Origin: Strigamia acuminata
Taxonomy: Eukaryota > Arthropoda > Chilopoda > Geophilomorpha > Linotaeniidae
Length of the DNA stretch: 64,000 nucleotides
Assembly (NCBI GenBank): GCA_949358305.1
Contig: OX442315.1
Location: forward strand, 24,702,427 to 24,766,426
Reading direction: 5' to 3'
Shown: positions 14,992-28,701 of the stretch, piece by piece
Position numbering within the stretch: the stretch's first letter is position 1
How the letters are laid out: each line of letters starts with the position of its first letter
The notes under the pieces: generated by a model
The model's database searches: none
The model's input: only the letters and a program-made list of their open reading frames with translations
Told to the model about the DNA's origin: nothing
Position numbers and translations under genes: made by a program

Positions 14992-17900
14992 CTTTGACGA
15001 GTTTTTAAGTCGCGTCCAGAAAAAAGTCAGCATACGACTTTGCTTTTTTTCTCTAATTACTTTTTTCCTCTTCTTCTTCTTTATTTATTTCTTTTTTCTT
15101 TCTGTTTTAACAGATGATCAAGTTGAACTATCAACTCGTGATGCGATCATCGATCGCGCTGCAGTGTAGAGTTTCTTTTGTAATCTAGAAAATGGTAAAA
15201 TAAAAGTGTGTTGAAACTTCACTTCTCCATTTATTTAAACATTAAACCAACATACAAACATTCCGAAAACGACTCAACAGCAAATCAAAATGTACGCAAC
15301 TTTACAATTACCAACTCTTGTCTGTTTTTATAGCAACAAGTAAAACTTTTCTACTTCATTTGAATCCATTAAGAAGACGAACAACAGCTGCGGCCTAACA
15401 ATCCTTCGCATTTTGCAATTCATGAGGAATGAATTAATGACCTTTTCCCCATTTGATGCTATTCACTTACCCCTATCTTTAACTACAAACTATCTATTCT
15501 ATAATGTAGCCAATAAATTCTTTTCACTTTATCACTTTATCAATTTTGCTTATCTAATGCAGCTATTTCTACTTAATCAACGAGTGTTTTTATATTGTAC
15601 TCTTATCAACCATCATTTTTAAAGCTCCCTATGGTAACCCAACAATTCACCTCAATCCTTTCAAACCCATCAAATCATGCCCCGATCGTAAACTAAATAT
15701 GAAATATCACATGACACACATTTAATACCAGAAAACTAAACCTGATGTTCCGTTACCAATAATTAAAATTGATTCATATTTACATTTGCGAGATGAAAGG
15801 AAAATAAAACGAAATATAATAGAACATTTCTCATTCGTTTCCCAAACGTCACGTTCACTCTATTTCATAAATAACCGCTAACCGGGTTCACCTTAAAACT
15901 TAAACCTGCACAAATTCTCACAATTTGTTTCGTCCCATTTCACATCATAAACAAGCTTTACATCGTACATAATGTTTTGTCAAATAAATCAATTGGCGCC
16001 ATTAGTGACTTATTGTCGCGTTGTTTCGATTTTAAACTTTTAAAAAGTTCCGTGCCACGACCCTGCAATCATACAACACCATTAATAATTCTGCAATATG
16101 ACTGTCAGCTTGTCACACAATTTAACATGCATTTATCACTATTATTTTGCGACAATAATTGATCAATTTACAAAATAACACGCTAAGTTAAATTTTCATA
16201 ATTTTACACAAAAATAAAATTAAAAAAAGATTTCAATTGTCCTTGACGTTATCACAAAAACGGTAGATGTTTACCTTTCTGTGCAGGAAGTCGTTAACCA
16301 AGCTATATGAGCTCCACTTCATACATTTCTCTTTTGTATTGGAAATTCGATTACAATAACAACAACTAACTGTCGCCGCATAAAGCGCATTATCAAAGCA
16401 TACTGATACACATGTATTAAATAACAATCGTTAATAGAGGCACGACTCATTACTGACTCGTGTCATAACGACAAATAAAAAAACCAATAAAAAGGTGATA
16501 AGTAGTTTCCACATTTGCCAAATCAAACCAACCAGCTCCAACATTTCTCACACTCTGCTCACGGTGTGCAGATTTTTCCAGCCTCTGCATATCGAAGCAC
16601 CCGATCAAATAAAAAATTGTAAAAAAAAAAAAACTCATTCCATTAAAAAAAAAAAAACAGATTTAAAAAAAAATACCGTTCCAATAAAGTTGTAGGCTTA
16701 TTGTATCAAATGTAATTACTATTGACATTGTGAAGATAATTGTGTGCAATATGAAATAATAACCGAGATAAAAGAAACCCAATGCAATTTCCCAGTTTTC
16801 TGCAATAAAAAAATAGCATACCAAACTTCATACCAAACTTTAAAGCCCCACAGCAATCAATTAGAAATATTTAATTTCTTTCATTTGCATGCTAAAACGT
16901 CAATTCCACTTTACATATTTGCACTGTGCGACCGACTGCCTCGAGTCTTTTCTTCTCAAATAGAATTTGAAAAAATAACACAGTTGTAACTTTTGCATGC
17001 TGGAATCTGAATCCACATTATTGGCAAAATCCAAGCATCTCACAGTGACTGTAAAAGCAGACCTATGTCTATACGACTATGATATTCAATTGAGAATAGT
17101 AACGATCAAATTCAAAAGCAAATCCACTCTTTTCAACACTTTCAAAATGCTTGAACCGTTTAATACTCTATTCACAGAGGCCCAAACACAAACTGTTCCG
17201 ACTCCATACAGCTGCATCTTTGTAGTGCAATAGAGGGAATCAAGGAAATTGCTAATAAACAGCAGGCGCAGTTTCTAATTTTACTAATTGCATTCTTTCA
17301 CTCATCGTTCCCGCTACATCTGTTTCCCGCCCCGGCACGAGAATCAATAAAATTGTCTGATGTTATACAATGCACTGACTTGTGAGTAAAAGTAAAAATT
17401 CCGTTACTTTTTTTTAAAAATGAAAAATTCCTCCACGTGGCGAATCTGCTCATTTAACTTGCCACCTTCAATTACTAATTATTATTAATAAATTACAATT
17501 AAAATGACGAGCCGTAAATGTGACAGGTGCTCTCCTTTTATCTTGACAGCATCCATCCACAGATTTATAAAAGATGCACATCATTAGAGGCGGAGACCAA
17601 ACTTTGCCCAAATCACAATTTCAAATTAAATTTAATAATTTATTTTTAAACATGTCAAAATTTAATGAGAAATAAATTTTTTAGTGTTAAATAATACGCG
17701 ACTTTTCCTTTCATATGTATTTTCCATACAGACAAAAACAAGCTAAAGCTATCCAAGATCCTAAATATAAAAGTGGTGTCGATAAATCATTTAAAAAAAA
17801 AAGAAGAAAATTCCAACGCAACACCCTCAAGTTGCATAGAGATTTTCAACCAAACAAAAAAAAATTAAAAAAAAAATAAAAACATAAATTTTTTTTCTTC

Positions 17901-20046
17901 TTCTTTTTTAAGTTGTCAATTTTTGTGGATCCACGTGCCGAAATCAATCCAACATACACCCCCATCCACTACAACAACAAAAAATTATTTCCTTCTGATA
18001 ATATCAATTAAAAAAATAAACCCAACTTATGTGAAATTCATGATTCGAAACGTTAAAACGAGTTCTTCACCCGCATAATAACAATGCACTCATCCCGAAC
18101 AGAAATAAAAAATAATAAACGAAAAATATAAAAACATAAAAGTACAGCAAGAATTCTCAGTATTTCCAACAATTCATCCACAATTTATCAACTACTCAGA
18201 TTTAAGACCGGGCTACCTTAATGCTGATAAGTGACAACACGAGGCTAATGTAGGGGAAAACAGTGGCAGGCCAATCAAACTATCGAGTCTTGCAAGCAAG
18301 TTTATCCTTGAATCAAGTGACCACAACACGAGTTGACCTTCTCTTCTGTCAAGTCCAGGAGGACTCCACTGGAGCATTCAACTTAGGAAAGCAAAGCGCG
18401 GTTCCTTCCACAGCACGGCTCAGTCCAAGTGAGACCAAGGAGAAAGGTGGAATGGGGGAAAACGCAGGTTAGCACGACTCGTGCCGCAGGGAGAAGTAGA
18501 CCAAAGGAAAATACTCATCGGATGACGAATTTTTACAATCTCGTAGCTTAGAGGCATTTTGTATAAGCAGACGTTATTAATGAGATAAAGGAAGTAATTT
18601 CATCCTTTCAACTCGAGACAAAAAAGAGATGGAAAAAAAATTAAATGAATCGCGCCTTTAAATCAAGTTCACAGGTATTGTTGAGGACCCTTACCGAGAA
18701 ATGTGCATATTTATGCAAATTTCATGCGAGAGGGTTCTTGAAATCGAGTTTTGTTTGTTTGAAAAGATTGTGGGAAAATTATTCTCAAACTTTTTGACAA
18801 AGTTGCACGTGTTGGAATATCAAATCAAGTTTACTCGATGTATTATCAGTTTTTTTTAAAAAAAATGGTGCGAATTTTTTTTTTAAGATTGGTCAGGATT
18901 TCAAGGTTTTTGAATAAAAAAAAAATTGTAAACAATTTTTTTTGGGCGTAAATCATTAAAAAATGTAGATCACTTCGCTTGTTTATGCCATGGTTTAATA
19001 ATCCGTCGCAAGGAAATTGATTTCAGCACTTCGTTTTACCGAAAACATTTTTAAAATTTGGTCATTCCATTTTATTGTATAGGAAGTTAAATTTTGTTTG
19101 TTCGTGGAAACGCTGCAAAGCTCTAGAGACAGAAGATGTCGAAATAAAGTTGAAGAACGATGGAAAATGTCCGAATTTCCTGCTTGTATTAAAAGGAGAA
19201 GAATATCACTAACTTAATTGTGAGAGGAAATTCAATTTAGTAATCGAACCCCCTCTAATGCGAGTATAAATAATTAATTTATCAATGACTTTTTTGCCTT
19301 TTTAGGTAATGTAATAAAAATTTTAAAGAAATTTCGTGGAATGTAGGCGTTATTTATCGCCCCAGCACCATGTAGGGTTGTTTGTGACCTAAAGATTGTA
19401 AAAATTGGGTTAAAAATAGAAAAATTCTTCCTTTTTTTTATAAATATTTTTTCCCTTTTTTACCTTCAAATATTTCAGTTCAATTTGTAGTGCGAATTGT
19501 GCAAACACTAATTTTTCTACATGCTACAGCCTGAATGATGCTCAAAATAAAAGCATAATGCAGACACAAACCAGTTTCGAAAAAATTCACAAAAAATATT
19601 TTTTAAAAAAAACTTCGGTCGTTCAAAGGTTAAATAACATCGCCATTGATGGCACGTCACAGTCGCATTGATTTATTATAAGACACAAATCCAACAGGAA
19701 AAGTCAAGAAATCATCACGTGTATGTGTATCTTTCCTCAGATGTAGAATCAAAAGAGAAAATATAAATTTGTGAGAATAAAATAAAAAATTCAATTACAA
19801 CAAATGGAATAGATATGTTTCCATTTATTTTATCACTAATCAAAGATAAATAAATATGTAGCAACGGAGCAAGGACAATTTGCAAAAAAGTGAAATTTTT
19901 TTTTCTTTTTTTGTTTTAAAAAGATTAAAAAAGAAAATCAATTTTTTTTTCTTTCTTTCAACTTTTTTAAACAAATATTCGTTCGAACATATTGACATAT
20001 AACAAATCACACGATTTGTACGAATCAATGTTCGAACACAACTCAC
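14992..20046. other. Gene-poor AT-rich region upstream of PPP1R16
   Basis: About 5 kb with many A/T homopolymer runs and no open frame that resembles a known family. Upstream (5') exons of PPP1R16 could lie here. A block at about 18190-18560 is clearly richer in G+C than its surroundings; its plus-strand open frame (18263-18472) is not recognisable as a domain. I see no transposon or RNA gene. Confidence 0.5.
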
Positions 20047-21127
20047 CTAATTCCAAACTGTCAATCACACGGATGTGGACGGTATTGAGGACGGATCGAA
20101 GAGCTACGCCTTTGTGATTGGTTTGGACGATTCCCTGAAGAAAAAGACAAAGTAATCTTAAATTTCCATTAAAAGAAATGAAGAAGCGAAACTAATCAAA
20201 GGGAAACTTTTAAGTGTCAAAAAAAAAATAGAACAGAAAAGAATCCCATCAAAATGAAAATAGACCCAATTCATTCCCATTCGTCATCATCCTTTTTATA
20301 TTTAAAAAAAAATAAAATAAAGGAAAAAGTGAAAAAAAAGTGCATTGACTTTTACACAGGTAAAAAAAAAAGTGAAAATCGAAACTCACAATTAGCTCAT
20401 TTTTCAACCAGAAAAATGAAGAATTATTTTAACATATTTGAACTTTGCAACTCCTCCTACTTGATGAGACCAAGTTCAACTATTTTTTATCATAAACTTT
20501 AAAAAAAAAAAAAAATTATAAAATCTAATTAATTTCTGTTTCACTGGAAATTATCTCGTATTCAATCAAGCAAAATATGCAATTTACTCTGAATGTCACA
20601 GAGAGAAATGTCTGAAAAATAGAAAATGATGACTTAGACTTATTATGTCTTACGAGGACACTTTAAATTGAGGTGAGCTCACGTCTGCAGCAGGAAACGG
20701 GTTTCCACCTGAAAGATTTTTCAAAGCTCAACACAAAAGTTCTTTTCAAAAATCTTGATGATAGACGACAGACTTGACTCTTGTCAAACATTCCTTACGT
20801 GACAAGCCATTTTCCACCAAGCTTCTATGTTTTTTTTTACAAGAACAATTCTAATTTTTATGATTATCTAACAGTCCCCGTGACACCCCGTAACACCTTT
20901 GTGGTCCGAAGATAGTCACACACCTGCCGGCATTTGTTTGCCGCCAATTTCACAACGAATACATCGTCGTTTAATCCCACTAGTTCGACATACACTTTAA
21001 CTAAACGTTACGATGAGTAAAAAATATTTAGAAAGCTAGTATATGGAATGGATTGGGTAGAAATAAGTTAAAAAAGTTGAGCGAATTTCAACACTCACCT
21101 GAATATCGGCCATTTTAGGGCCGCCTG
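20047..21127 (-). CDS. Uncertain small multi-exon gene, unidentified
   Basis: Three exon-like islands stand out on the minus strand. The first is an ATG island reading MADIQ (ATG at 21113) followed by a strong GTGAGT donor. The second, about 20928-21000, encodes KVYVELVGLNDDVF and then VVKLAANKCRQ, ending at a GTGTGT donor. The third, about 20047-20132, is preceded by a pyrimidine tract and CAG, encodes GIVQTNHKGVALRSVLNTVH and ends at GTGAGT. Islands 2 and 3 join in frame. Joining island 1 to 2 keeps the frame only with a weaker donor four bases further on (GTGTTG). The product would be short and I do not recognise it. MADIQ is also the start of ribosomal protein S11, but nothing else here fits that protein. 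Island 3 could instead be read in another frame that stops soon. Confidence 0.35.
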
Positions 21128-21427
21128 GAGCCTGTCATCTACCGGCAATTTTTGTAAGTTTTAAACGCAATAATTATATTTTTTCGAGTAGCTGTTTTCA
21201 AGAAAATTTCAAAACATTACTTTATTTACACAAGAAATATACACATTAAAATATCTACAGAATGTTTTGCCTACAGTTTTTTAAGTACTATTTCATATAA
21301 ATAACGAACTGTTTATTGAACAAATATCAGAAATTTATATCAGAATAAATATTATTCTTTCTTATCATTTTTTTTACAGCCGTGGCTGTGGTAACAAAAT
21401 AAAAAACAAAACAAAAAAAATAAGATA

Positions 21428-24077
21428 TCAAATGTAAGAATTATCGTCACTTTCTGAGCTGTCATCGTATCGAATTTTTTTTAGAGATGGTCTTCTAGGA
21501 GGATAATTGTTTCCCGTATAGTTCTTATTCTTTTCATACCTGAATCAAAAAAGCTATTATATAAACCTCAAATATATTTCGAAAAATACTCATTCATTGC
21601 TTACGTAAATATATTGTTGGAGCAGTCAAATAATTTCCAATCTCGACCAAATTCCTCACCTTCTTCGATCGTTTCTGGTAAGTGGCATCGAAAAGTTTCA
21701 GGTAGAAATATAGCAAAAATTCCTCCCAGGACACACATCAAACCCATAATCACCAAGGGAAGAGCACGGCTGTGTATAGCCTGCAATTAAAAATTCACTC
21801 ATTATTACCAAGGCAACGATATTCTTGTGAAAATCCTTGGCGACGTTACCAGATAGACAATGTAAGGTGCCGATACGGCAGTAATTCCAGCTACGAAAGT
21901 ACACATGCTGATGCCGCGTGCACGTATAACAGTGGGAAATAATTCGCCAGCGAACACATAGAGGACGCAAAAAGCCAAACTATTGCCCAATTTGCCCACC
22001 AAAGTGAGAGTTAATCCTCCCCAGAGGTCACCTAACAATTAAGTCATCATTTTCAAATTGTCATATGTTATTTATACAATAACTTATACCTGCGTCGAGG
22101 AAATATGTGCAAACACAAGCAGTTCCAGCGAGAAGCATTCCTGCGCAGAAACTCCATCGTCGTCCTATTGTATCCATCAGTACCCAGGCCAAAAGACAAG
22201 CTGGCACTTCCACGCCACCAAGCATCATAAAAGCTAAATAATCATTCACGCCCAAACTGGTAGACATTAAGGAAAGACCACCGTACACAATTGATGTCAT
22301 CGTCCAGATGAACATTAAGATAAGCGTTTTGCGACGAAGATTAGGCGTGCGCACAAGATCTTTAAGGGAACCGGGGTAATCTGATGAGTATACTCTTTCT
22401 GGGAATTTTTCCTGCAAAATTAATATCAGTTATTTTTTTTCTTCTAATGATTGTTCTTCTAATTTTTTTTTTATTAACTTGTAATTTAAGTAAATAAAGT
22501 TGTGGAATATTTTTATTATTGATCTTTGCAGCTCTCTGAATAATCACTTCAGCTTCGTGAGTTCTGTTTTTATTCAGTAACCACCGAGGGGATTCTGGAA
22601 GTATCCTATTTAAAAGAAAAAAGAGATTTGAATTTTGAAATACAGGTGCTGAAATTGAAATGTCGATTTTTTTTTCTTATTTCTGAGAAAAAAAAACTGT
22701 CTGGCGAAATTGATTTTCACTAGATGATGGTCTTAATTATACATCACCCAAGGAAAAACCTTTATTTTCCGGGGAATAAAAATGTGTATACTTACCACCA
22801 ATAAACAAAAAGTAATGCAAACGGCAACGAAGTAGAAAGAGCCAATTTAAACCAGTCTCGGATGTAATAAGCCATCACTGCTAAAGCGATTTCAGCTAAA
22901 CCGACAAAAAGACACGTCATAATGCCAACGTAAGTTCTATGAGATGGACCAGTTAATTCTACAACTAATTACACACATAAAATAAATAAAAATTACAACT
23001 TTTACAATTTGTGTTGAATGTGACTTATAAATTTACCAATTATGAAAGGTACTTGAAATATGGCAGGATAAGTGAAGCCGACTAAAGTGCGGAAAATAGT
23101 ATATGTGATATAGTTGTTAACGAAAGCAGATGCTGTTGCAAATGACACAGCGGTAAAGAGAATAAGAAAAAATGCATTCCTTCTTCCCCATCTGAAAAAT
23201 CAATTTAAAATTTCCATTAAATACATCTCAAACTGTTTATTCGTACGGAGTTCAATGCACCTGTCAGCAACCCAACCCCATGCTAAGTTTCCGCACAAAC
23301 TCCCAACATTGAATGCAGCCATGCAAAACGTTGGCCACCATTTATTATCACACACCAAGTTAAACTGCAAAAAAAAAAAATATAGAAAACAAAACCATTA
23401 AAAAAAAAAAAAATGTCAGCTTTTCCTCGTATTGGGTTAAAATGCGGTCAAAATAGCGACGCACTAAGTAAAAATAACCACATTGGTTAAAAATAAGTAT
23501 GTATGTCAACATCAGCTGTCCGCACATGGGAATAATGTCAATTCCAGTACAATTTTCCTTTGATGCAATAAGTTAATTAGCACGGCAATCGTAATTATTA
23601 CCTCGGAAACGAGAGTGGCGTCGTAGGAAGTTGTGTCGAATTCCCAATTGGTACACGGCAAAATAGGCCAAGAAAGATTGGGCTGAGGCGGCCACTCTCC
23701 ACTATTTTTGCTCACACGAAGAGCATCAGTCCAATTAATTGCATAAACAGAGCATCTACTCGCGTGTAAATCTCCATCACGCCATTCCAATGGACTAGAT
23801 AATTGAATTCGCTCTGCGACGCTCAAATTAGATGCTATTAACTCTGGGACGAGACACCAATGTTCAGGTGTCGCGGATAAGAAAAGATGGTTAAAAATAA
23901 GTATAGCAGCCTGTAATTTCAATTCAAAATAACATCAAAACTAAGAATTTGTCACGTGATAAGTAAAAATGTCATACGCACTGGTAGAGATGCTGGGATG
24001 CAGATGAGGTAAAAAAGAATCTTTTGGTATTTACCGAATTCACCTATATCAGGCAAGATTGCATCGAAATCGAGCAT
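21428..24077 (-). CDS. SLC22-type organic ion transporter (gene 2, intact)
   Basis: Paralogue of the transporter at 1.4-3.6 kb. Ten exons: 23982-24077, 23602-23910, 23261-23364, 23037-23191, 22796-22958, 22479-22605, 22090-22411, 21850-22031, 21605-21780 and 21428-21539. They join in frame to 581 residues. It has the family's large extracellular loop with conserved cysteines (ATPEHWC), WGRR after membrane segment 2, LPESPRWLL in mid-protein, and VRTPNLRRKT before membrane segment 7. Compared with gene 1 it has one extra intron after the first membrane segment and an extra last exon coding an acidic, Ser/Asp-rich cytosolic tail (DDSSESDD). Its partner in the left duplicated copy survives only as the scrap at 260-470. 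Substrate unknown. Confidence 0.9.
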
Positions 24078-25139
24078 TTCGATTAGCTTCAAATTAAAAA
24101 CACAAGCAAGAACGGCCTTGTCATGAATTTGGCATCGAAATCTTCACGTGCCTAATGGTGATGAGGTCTTTGAGCGGCCAAGGTTAAAAAAAAGTGACGA
24201 AATTGGGTTCCACTAAGTCTAAGCAACAAATTAAATTGTTCCTGGCAACTGCAGTCATTGGACTCTTCTTACAGCTGGGATAACATAAACACCAGATAAT
24301 TCATTATCGGATTTAATGAAGTTACATGTTAAACTTTTTAATCTTCTGTATTATTTACTGATTTAATCTCCTTTTGCCTTTTAAGTTTAAACCTATTCGG
24401 ATGTTTTACTCACGTAAAAGATAGTTTTTTATTTTCAAGCTGTAATCGTTCCACCGCCCTGGTTTAATAGCACCAAAGTACAATTAATAATTTGGTTTAC
24501 AACTGTGTTTGGACTCATCAGTGAGACAGTGGAGTTTCATCTTTGGACTTTGAATTATTAGTACGACAAACAAAAAACAAAAGAATCCCAAAAGAACGCG
24601 ATTTAGCAGATAGAAATATCGTCGTCACAAAAAAAGTAAAAAGAAAAAATAAATACGGTAAATAAAAAGTAATTAAAAAATTAAAGTACAAAAGTGCAAT
24701 TATTATCTTATTTTTTTTCCGAATTTTATTGATGCATTCAACTGAAATGAAGCAGCGGATCATATCTTTTTGTTGTATTTTGAACTTTCATTTTTAATAA
24801 ATACAGGTACATACAAATACATCGTGAGATAAAGTTGCCGTCAACAACAAAACAATATCGACAAGTTTCTATTTCATATTGATTTTTTCACACACTTTTT
24901 CGCTCGAGTTTATCTGGGATGCTTGCCATCAATAGAAATACGTACTGGCTGTGTTAATGAGGATATCCTGCAAACTGCGATCGCAACGGATATGTCAATA
25001 GCTCGTTGGCAATCGCATGACCTTTAATAATCATATTCGATCCCAAATAGCTAAATAAATTTCCATTGATTTTATTTCTTTATTTTTGTATTATTTAATT
25101 CAAAGAAGTTTGATGAAAGGATAAATCAAGTGATCAGAA
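24078..25139. other. Intergenic part of the right duplicated segment
   Basis: No gene. Blocks at 24500-24570 and 24890-25070 match 590-680 and 1010-1215 in the left copy. They fix the alignment of the two segments between the first and second SLC22 loci. Confidence 0.6.
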
Positions 25140-27121
25140 TTTCCTCCAACAATTTCTTGTCGAACTGTGCCACGTAGATTGGATGAAGCATTCTCAGAAC
25201 AGTTTTGATCATTTCCCTTCGTTTCGCCATGAGGTGAACGAATTGTTCACGGTCGTTTCGTCCTAATAGATACGAACATTTCTAATAATATACATAAAGT
25301 AATCTCATTGATAGATGACTAATTTTTTGTATAGAAACTTCAGAATATCTTTGCTAAACGCATTTGCCGATCATGGACAAACTCAGTGACCCACTCTTTG
25401 TCTGAAAGCAAAATTTACAACAAAAAAATATTGTTATGTACCTTCAGGAACTAATATCGAACATTCACAAGCACAGTAGCTGCGCAACATCGAACCCATC
25501 TTCGTATAACAAACAACAAGCATTTGACAACCAATTGAAGTTATTATTATTGTATTTTTACCCACGTTTTACGCACCAAGCCAAGTGCACTGCTATTGTG
25601 TTGTTTCCATGTGGGCAATTTAAAACCAATATAAAAACTACCATTGCCATACCACACCTACTTGCACACTGTTTAAAAACTTTTCGCAAATTTGTTTTCC
25701 ATTTGATTTGACCGTTTTTTTAACGATTATTTCTACAGCTTCTATTCTTCCTTTATTAAAGGTTATATAATTTATGTGGTATGTATTTCATTTGAAATAT
25801 GTCTGAAATAAATATACGACAGGGAATTGATGTGTAAAGGGAGAGTTTGAGCCAATAACGACATAAATACGCCAGGACTCCTAGCAAACACTCAGCAGAA
25901 GCAGAGACAATATTGTTTACAACCGCTCCTGCTAATGCGTGGAAACTAGGCCCGATCAATTTCATACCTAAAATGAATCATATCAAATGAGCAAACCATG
26001 AGATATAAAACTGCAATGAAACCGGTGTTGGCGACCAGTTTAATAGGGCAATTAGAAACCCTTTACCCTTTACATTAACTATATGACAAAAATTAAGCCG
26101 TCCTTTAAGAAGCAGATTTCACTGAATTGCGTTAATTAATAATGAACGGGATCTGGAAAACCGCAGGAAAGGTCAATCCCAAAAGAGTACGATAAATAAC
26201 CTAACAATGTAAGTGATACAGTCAGGTGAAAAATTTTGATTCTGATTATGAATTGTGGCCAAGACTTGTTCTCCTCAAGTCTGGTGGGAGAAATACGAAA
26301 GACTCACATCATGTCATCAAAGTGAGTCACAACATGTGATTACAATATGTGACACAAAACAAAGAATAAATGGAAGACAAAAGGTTATGCACTAAAGATC
26401 TAAGATTAACTTACAAAAAGAAAACCAACCCAAACCCGCAATAAAACCATAAAATATAACAAAACACTTGAGTTTTTACAAAAATGTAGATGCAATAAAA
26501 AAAAATATGACCACCGTATAATAATAAAATAAATAGCAACTGTCGTCCCCATCTAAAATGAATTACAAATAAAAACGTTACACTACTACCTAACAAAACA
26601 TCTCTTGTCCGCAACTCCCCCGAACAAACATTTCCAAAGAAGCTTTCAACATACAACGCTGTTGTTGCTACTGAAGGCTACCATTTGTTGTCACAAACTA
26701 AATTTAACTAAACGGATAGTTAATAATAACAATAACGTTTTTAAAAAATAAACACTCACATGTTCCCACTTTACTGACGAGTGTTTCATCATAATACGTT
26801 ATACAAATTCCCACGACTTACACAATTCTCTTGGCCAACATGCGTTAGGTAAAGAAGACCACAAATGCAGTCGAATTAACGGCTTATACGAGACACTGAT
26901 TATAATCATTCACACCATCCCGAAAATGCCTCAGGATGCTCAAATTGAGCCTCTGTTCAAGTGTCATATTAGGAACTTTTAGCTCAGGTACTTCAGACCA
27001 CTGCTCGGGGGTGGCAGATATTAATAATACCAGATTAAAGATGAGAAATGCATAACACGTAGTAAACAATTTTCTGCTATCGGCAAAATTGGCCAGGTAT
27101 TGGCTGAATGTCGTCGATTGT
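25140..27121 (-). pseudogene. Ruined copy of SLC22 gene 1
   Basis: Collinear with gene 1 (1.3-3.57 kb) but badly damaged. Recognisable pieces: the 3' end (25140-25300); a short stub of exon 7 near 25365-25400; a deleted and frame-broken exon 6 (25430-25600); exon 4 encoding the CRYWLKLSLYTSIPC block (about 25790-25965); exon 3 pieces interrupted by about 300 bases of unrelated sequence (about 26160-26560); exon 2 (about 26580-26705); and exon 1 (about 26765-27121), where the start codon region has mutated and large parts are missing. The match to gene 1 is much closer than to gene 2. It cannot make a transporter. Confidence 0.88.
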
Positions 27122-27529
27122 GCCTTATTTTGCTATGTTTTCTAATGACTTTTTGAGTGCAGGGGTTTTATATTTCTTTTTAAAATTCTTTAATGTTTTA
27201 ATGTATTAGTTTTCAAAATACCTGTGCAAATAAACTCACCCAAAATCATGTAAAACTCGATTACAGAACAAAACAAAGCATTGACAACAATAAAATTAAA
27301 TGCATACATATGCAGATTATGGTAATTTGCTTCGCGACCTGCAGTTGAAACAGAAACAAAATGGCTGCCTTGTAAATGCCTCTCTAAAATACTTGCAGTT
27401 TGCTGAATTTTTACATTTGAAATGGTTTAAGCCCCTAAGTACAACATTCAAAGAAAGTGATATCATAAAACCTTATTGGTAATTCACAACTGACTCCGGA
27501 ATGGTTATGATTAGGGTGACCATTTAAAA

Positions 27530-28330
27530 AACACAGTCAACCAAACTGGTATTTTCATAAAGATTTTCCAATAATCTTTCAGAAATTCAATCAAAGAAAT
27601 AAACTACCGTAAATAATTAATATTTACAACAAGTTTATTCCTACGTCCGATATGAAGTCCCGCATCATACGTTTATCTTCTTTATCCACAGTCCACCTAT
27701 CAAAAATAAATATAGAATAAATATCTAAAAAATATATATACATACGTATATCGGTACGTTAACTTTTATTAAGTGATTTCAACGAATTTAAAAAATTCCC
27801 TATTTTTTATTTATTTAAATGATTTAAGCTCCACATGAATAATTAAGTTACACGAGTGCGCTTTGAAAGAAATTAAAAACGATCTTTAAAACAAACAAAT
27901 CAGCTTCGCTATTTCTCAATTTAAAGAAAACTGTACGACAATTACCAAGCAAGATATTAAAAAAATGTATGTTTTAACCACTCGATGTTTTTTTTAACAT
28001 CTCATCAATTTATGCATAACAAAATATCTCGTATTTATTATTCTAATTACTTGAAACCAACAACGCTGAAGATCACATTTCGCTTTTGATCAGATCAGCC
28101 TAAAATATTCAAGGAAATTACCATATTTATGTATACTACGGATCATTTTGAATTGTTAATTACCTCATAAGCCGATAAAAAATACCAAGGATCGGATTCT
28201 CCAAAAAATTTCCAGATGAAGTTTCCTAAGAACAGTACGATAATTTTTTATAACAGTTAAAAGGGAGAAAATTAATAGTTAATACCTTCCGAAACGCACG
28301 CCATAATTGATTAAAAATTTTGTTTATATT
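27530..28330 (-). pseudogene. Decayed selenoprotein K copy
   Basis: Collinear with the intact gene at 4606-5707. The first-exon start remains (minus-strand ATG near 28308), and the exon coding the SPWRL/DFFWGI region survives as a shortened, frame-broken stretch near 28180-28225. The last exon (27670-27695) has lost much of the Pro/Met/Gly tail. The codon aligned with the Sec UGA is now UAA (27682-27684). The SECIS remnant at 27537-27590 keeps the 3' arm (ACCAGT, TT, GGT, TGA) but has lost the ATGA and the pairing 5' arm. The post-UGA hairpin is also broken. Confidence 0.85.
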
Positions 28331-28701
28331 GTACAAAAATTACCAAGGTCAACAGCAAAACGGTAGTGACGTTAGTTATAGTATCTGACGAAAGAATGCG
28401 CGCTACAGGAAGTGATGTAAGCAGTTAGATTTGTAACAGCACCAACGGCCAATCAGAATCCTTGGTGGAGTTTTTAAACTTGGCTGTCGTTGCGGTGGGT
28501 TGTTCTCCTCGACGCAGGTTTTAAATTAGGCTCTTTCACTACGCGAGCTATTTAAACGTTTTTATTTAAGTTTTTAAGGAATAATCTTAACCTACGTCGT
28601 GGAATTGAATTGCGTTACCGTAAGTAGACTTTAAATAGATTTAATTTTTAAATTTTTTTTTAAAAATATCGGGTCGGGTTTTAATTTGATTTTACCTTCA
28701 G
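28331..28701 (+). promoter_or_regulatory. Aurora A promoter and 5' UTR, formerly shared with selenoprotein K
   Basis: It carries a CCAAT box at 28449-28465 in a block conserved with 5883-5899, followed by a tttttaaac stretch and an intron in the 5' UTR that ends in ttaccttcag just before the ATG. The divergent arrangement with the selenoprotein K remnant implies an ancestral bidirectional promoter. Confidence 0.55.

Larger units (their letters stand above)
23640..28560. repeat. Right copy of the segmental duplication
   Basis: Partner of 260-6060. This copy keeps SLC22 gene 2 and, just beyond the shared promoter, Aurora A. It has lost SLC22 gene 1 and selenoprotein K to decay. Confidence 0.82.

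Noticed and set aside
20254-20502. 82-codon Lys/Ser-rich plus-strand frame
   Set aside because: Homopolymer-driven low complexity, no splice or conservation signs.
21099-21127. MADIQ as the first exon of ribosomal protein S11
   Set aside because: No following exon with the S11 sequence is present in either direction.
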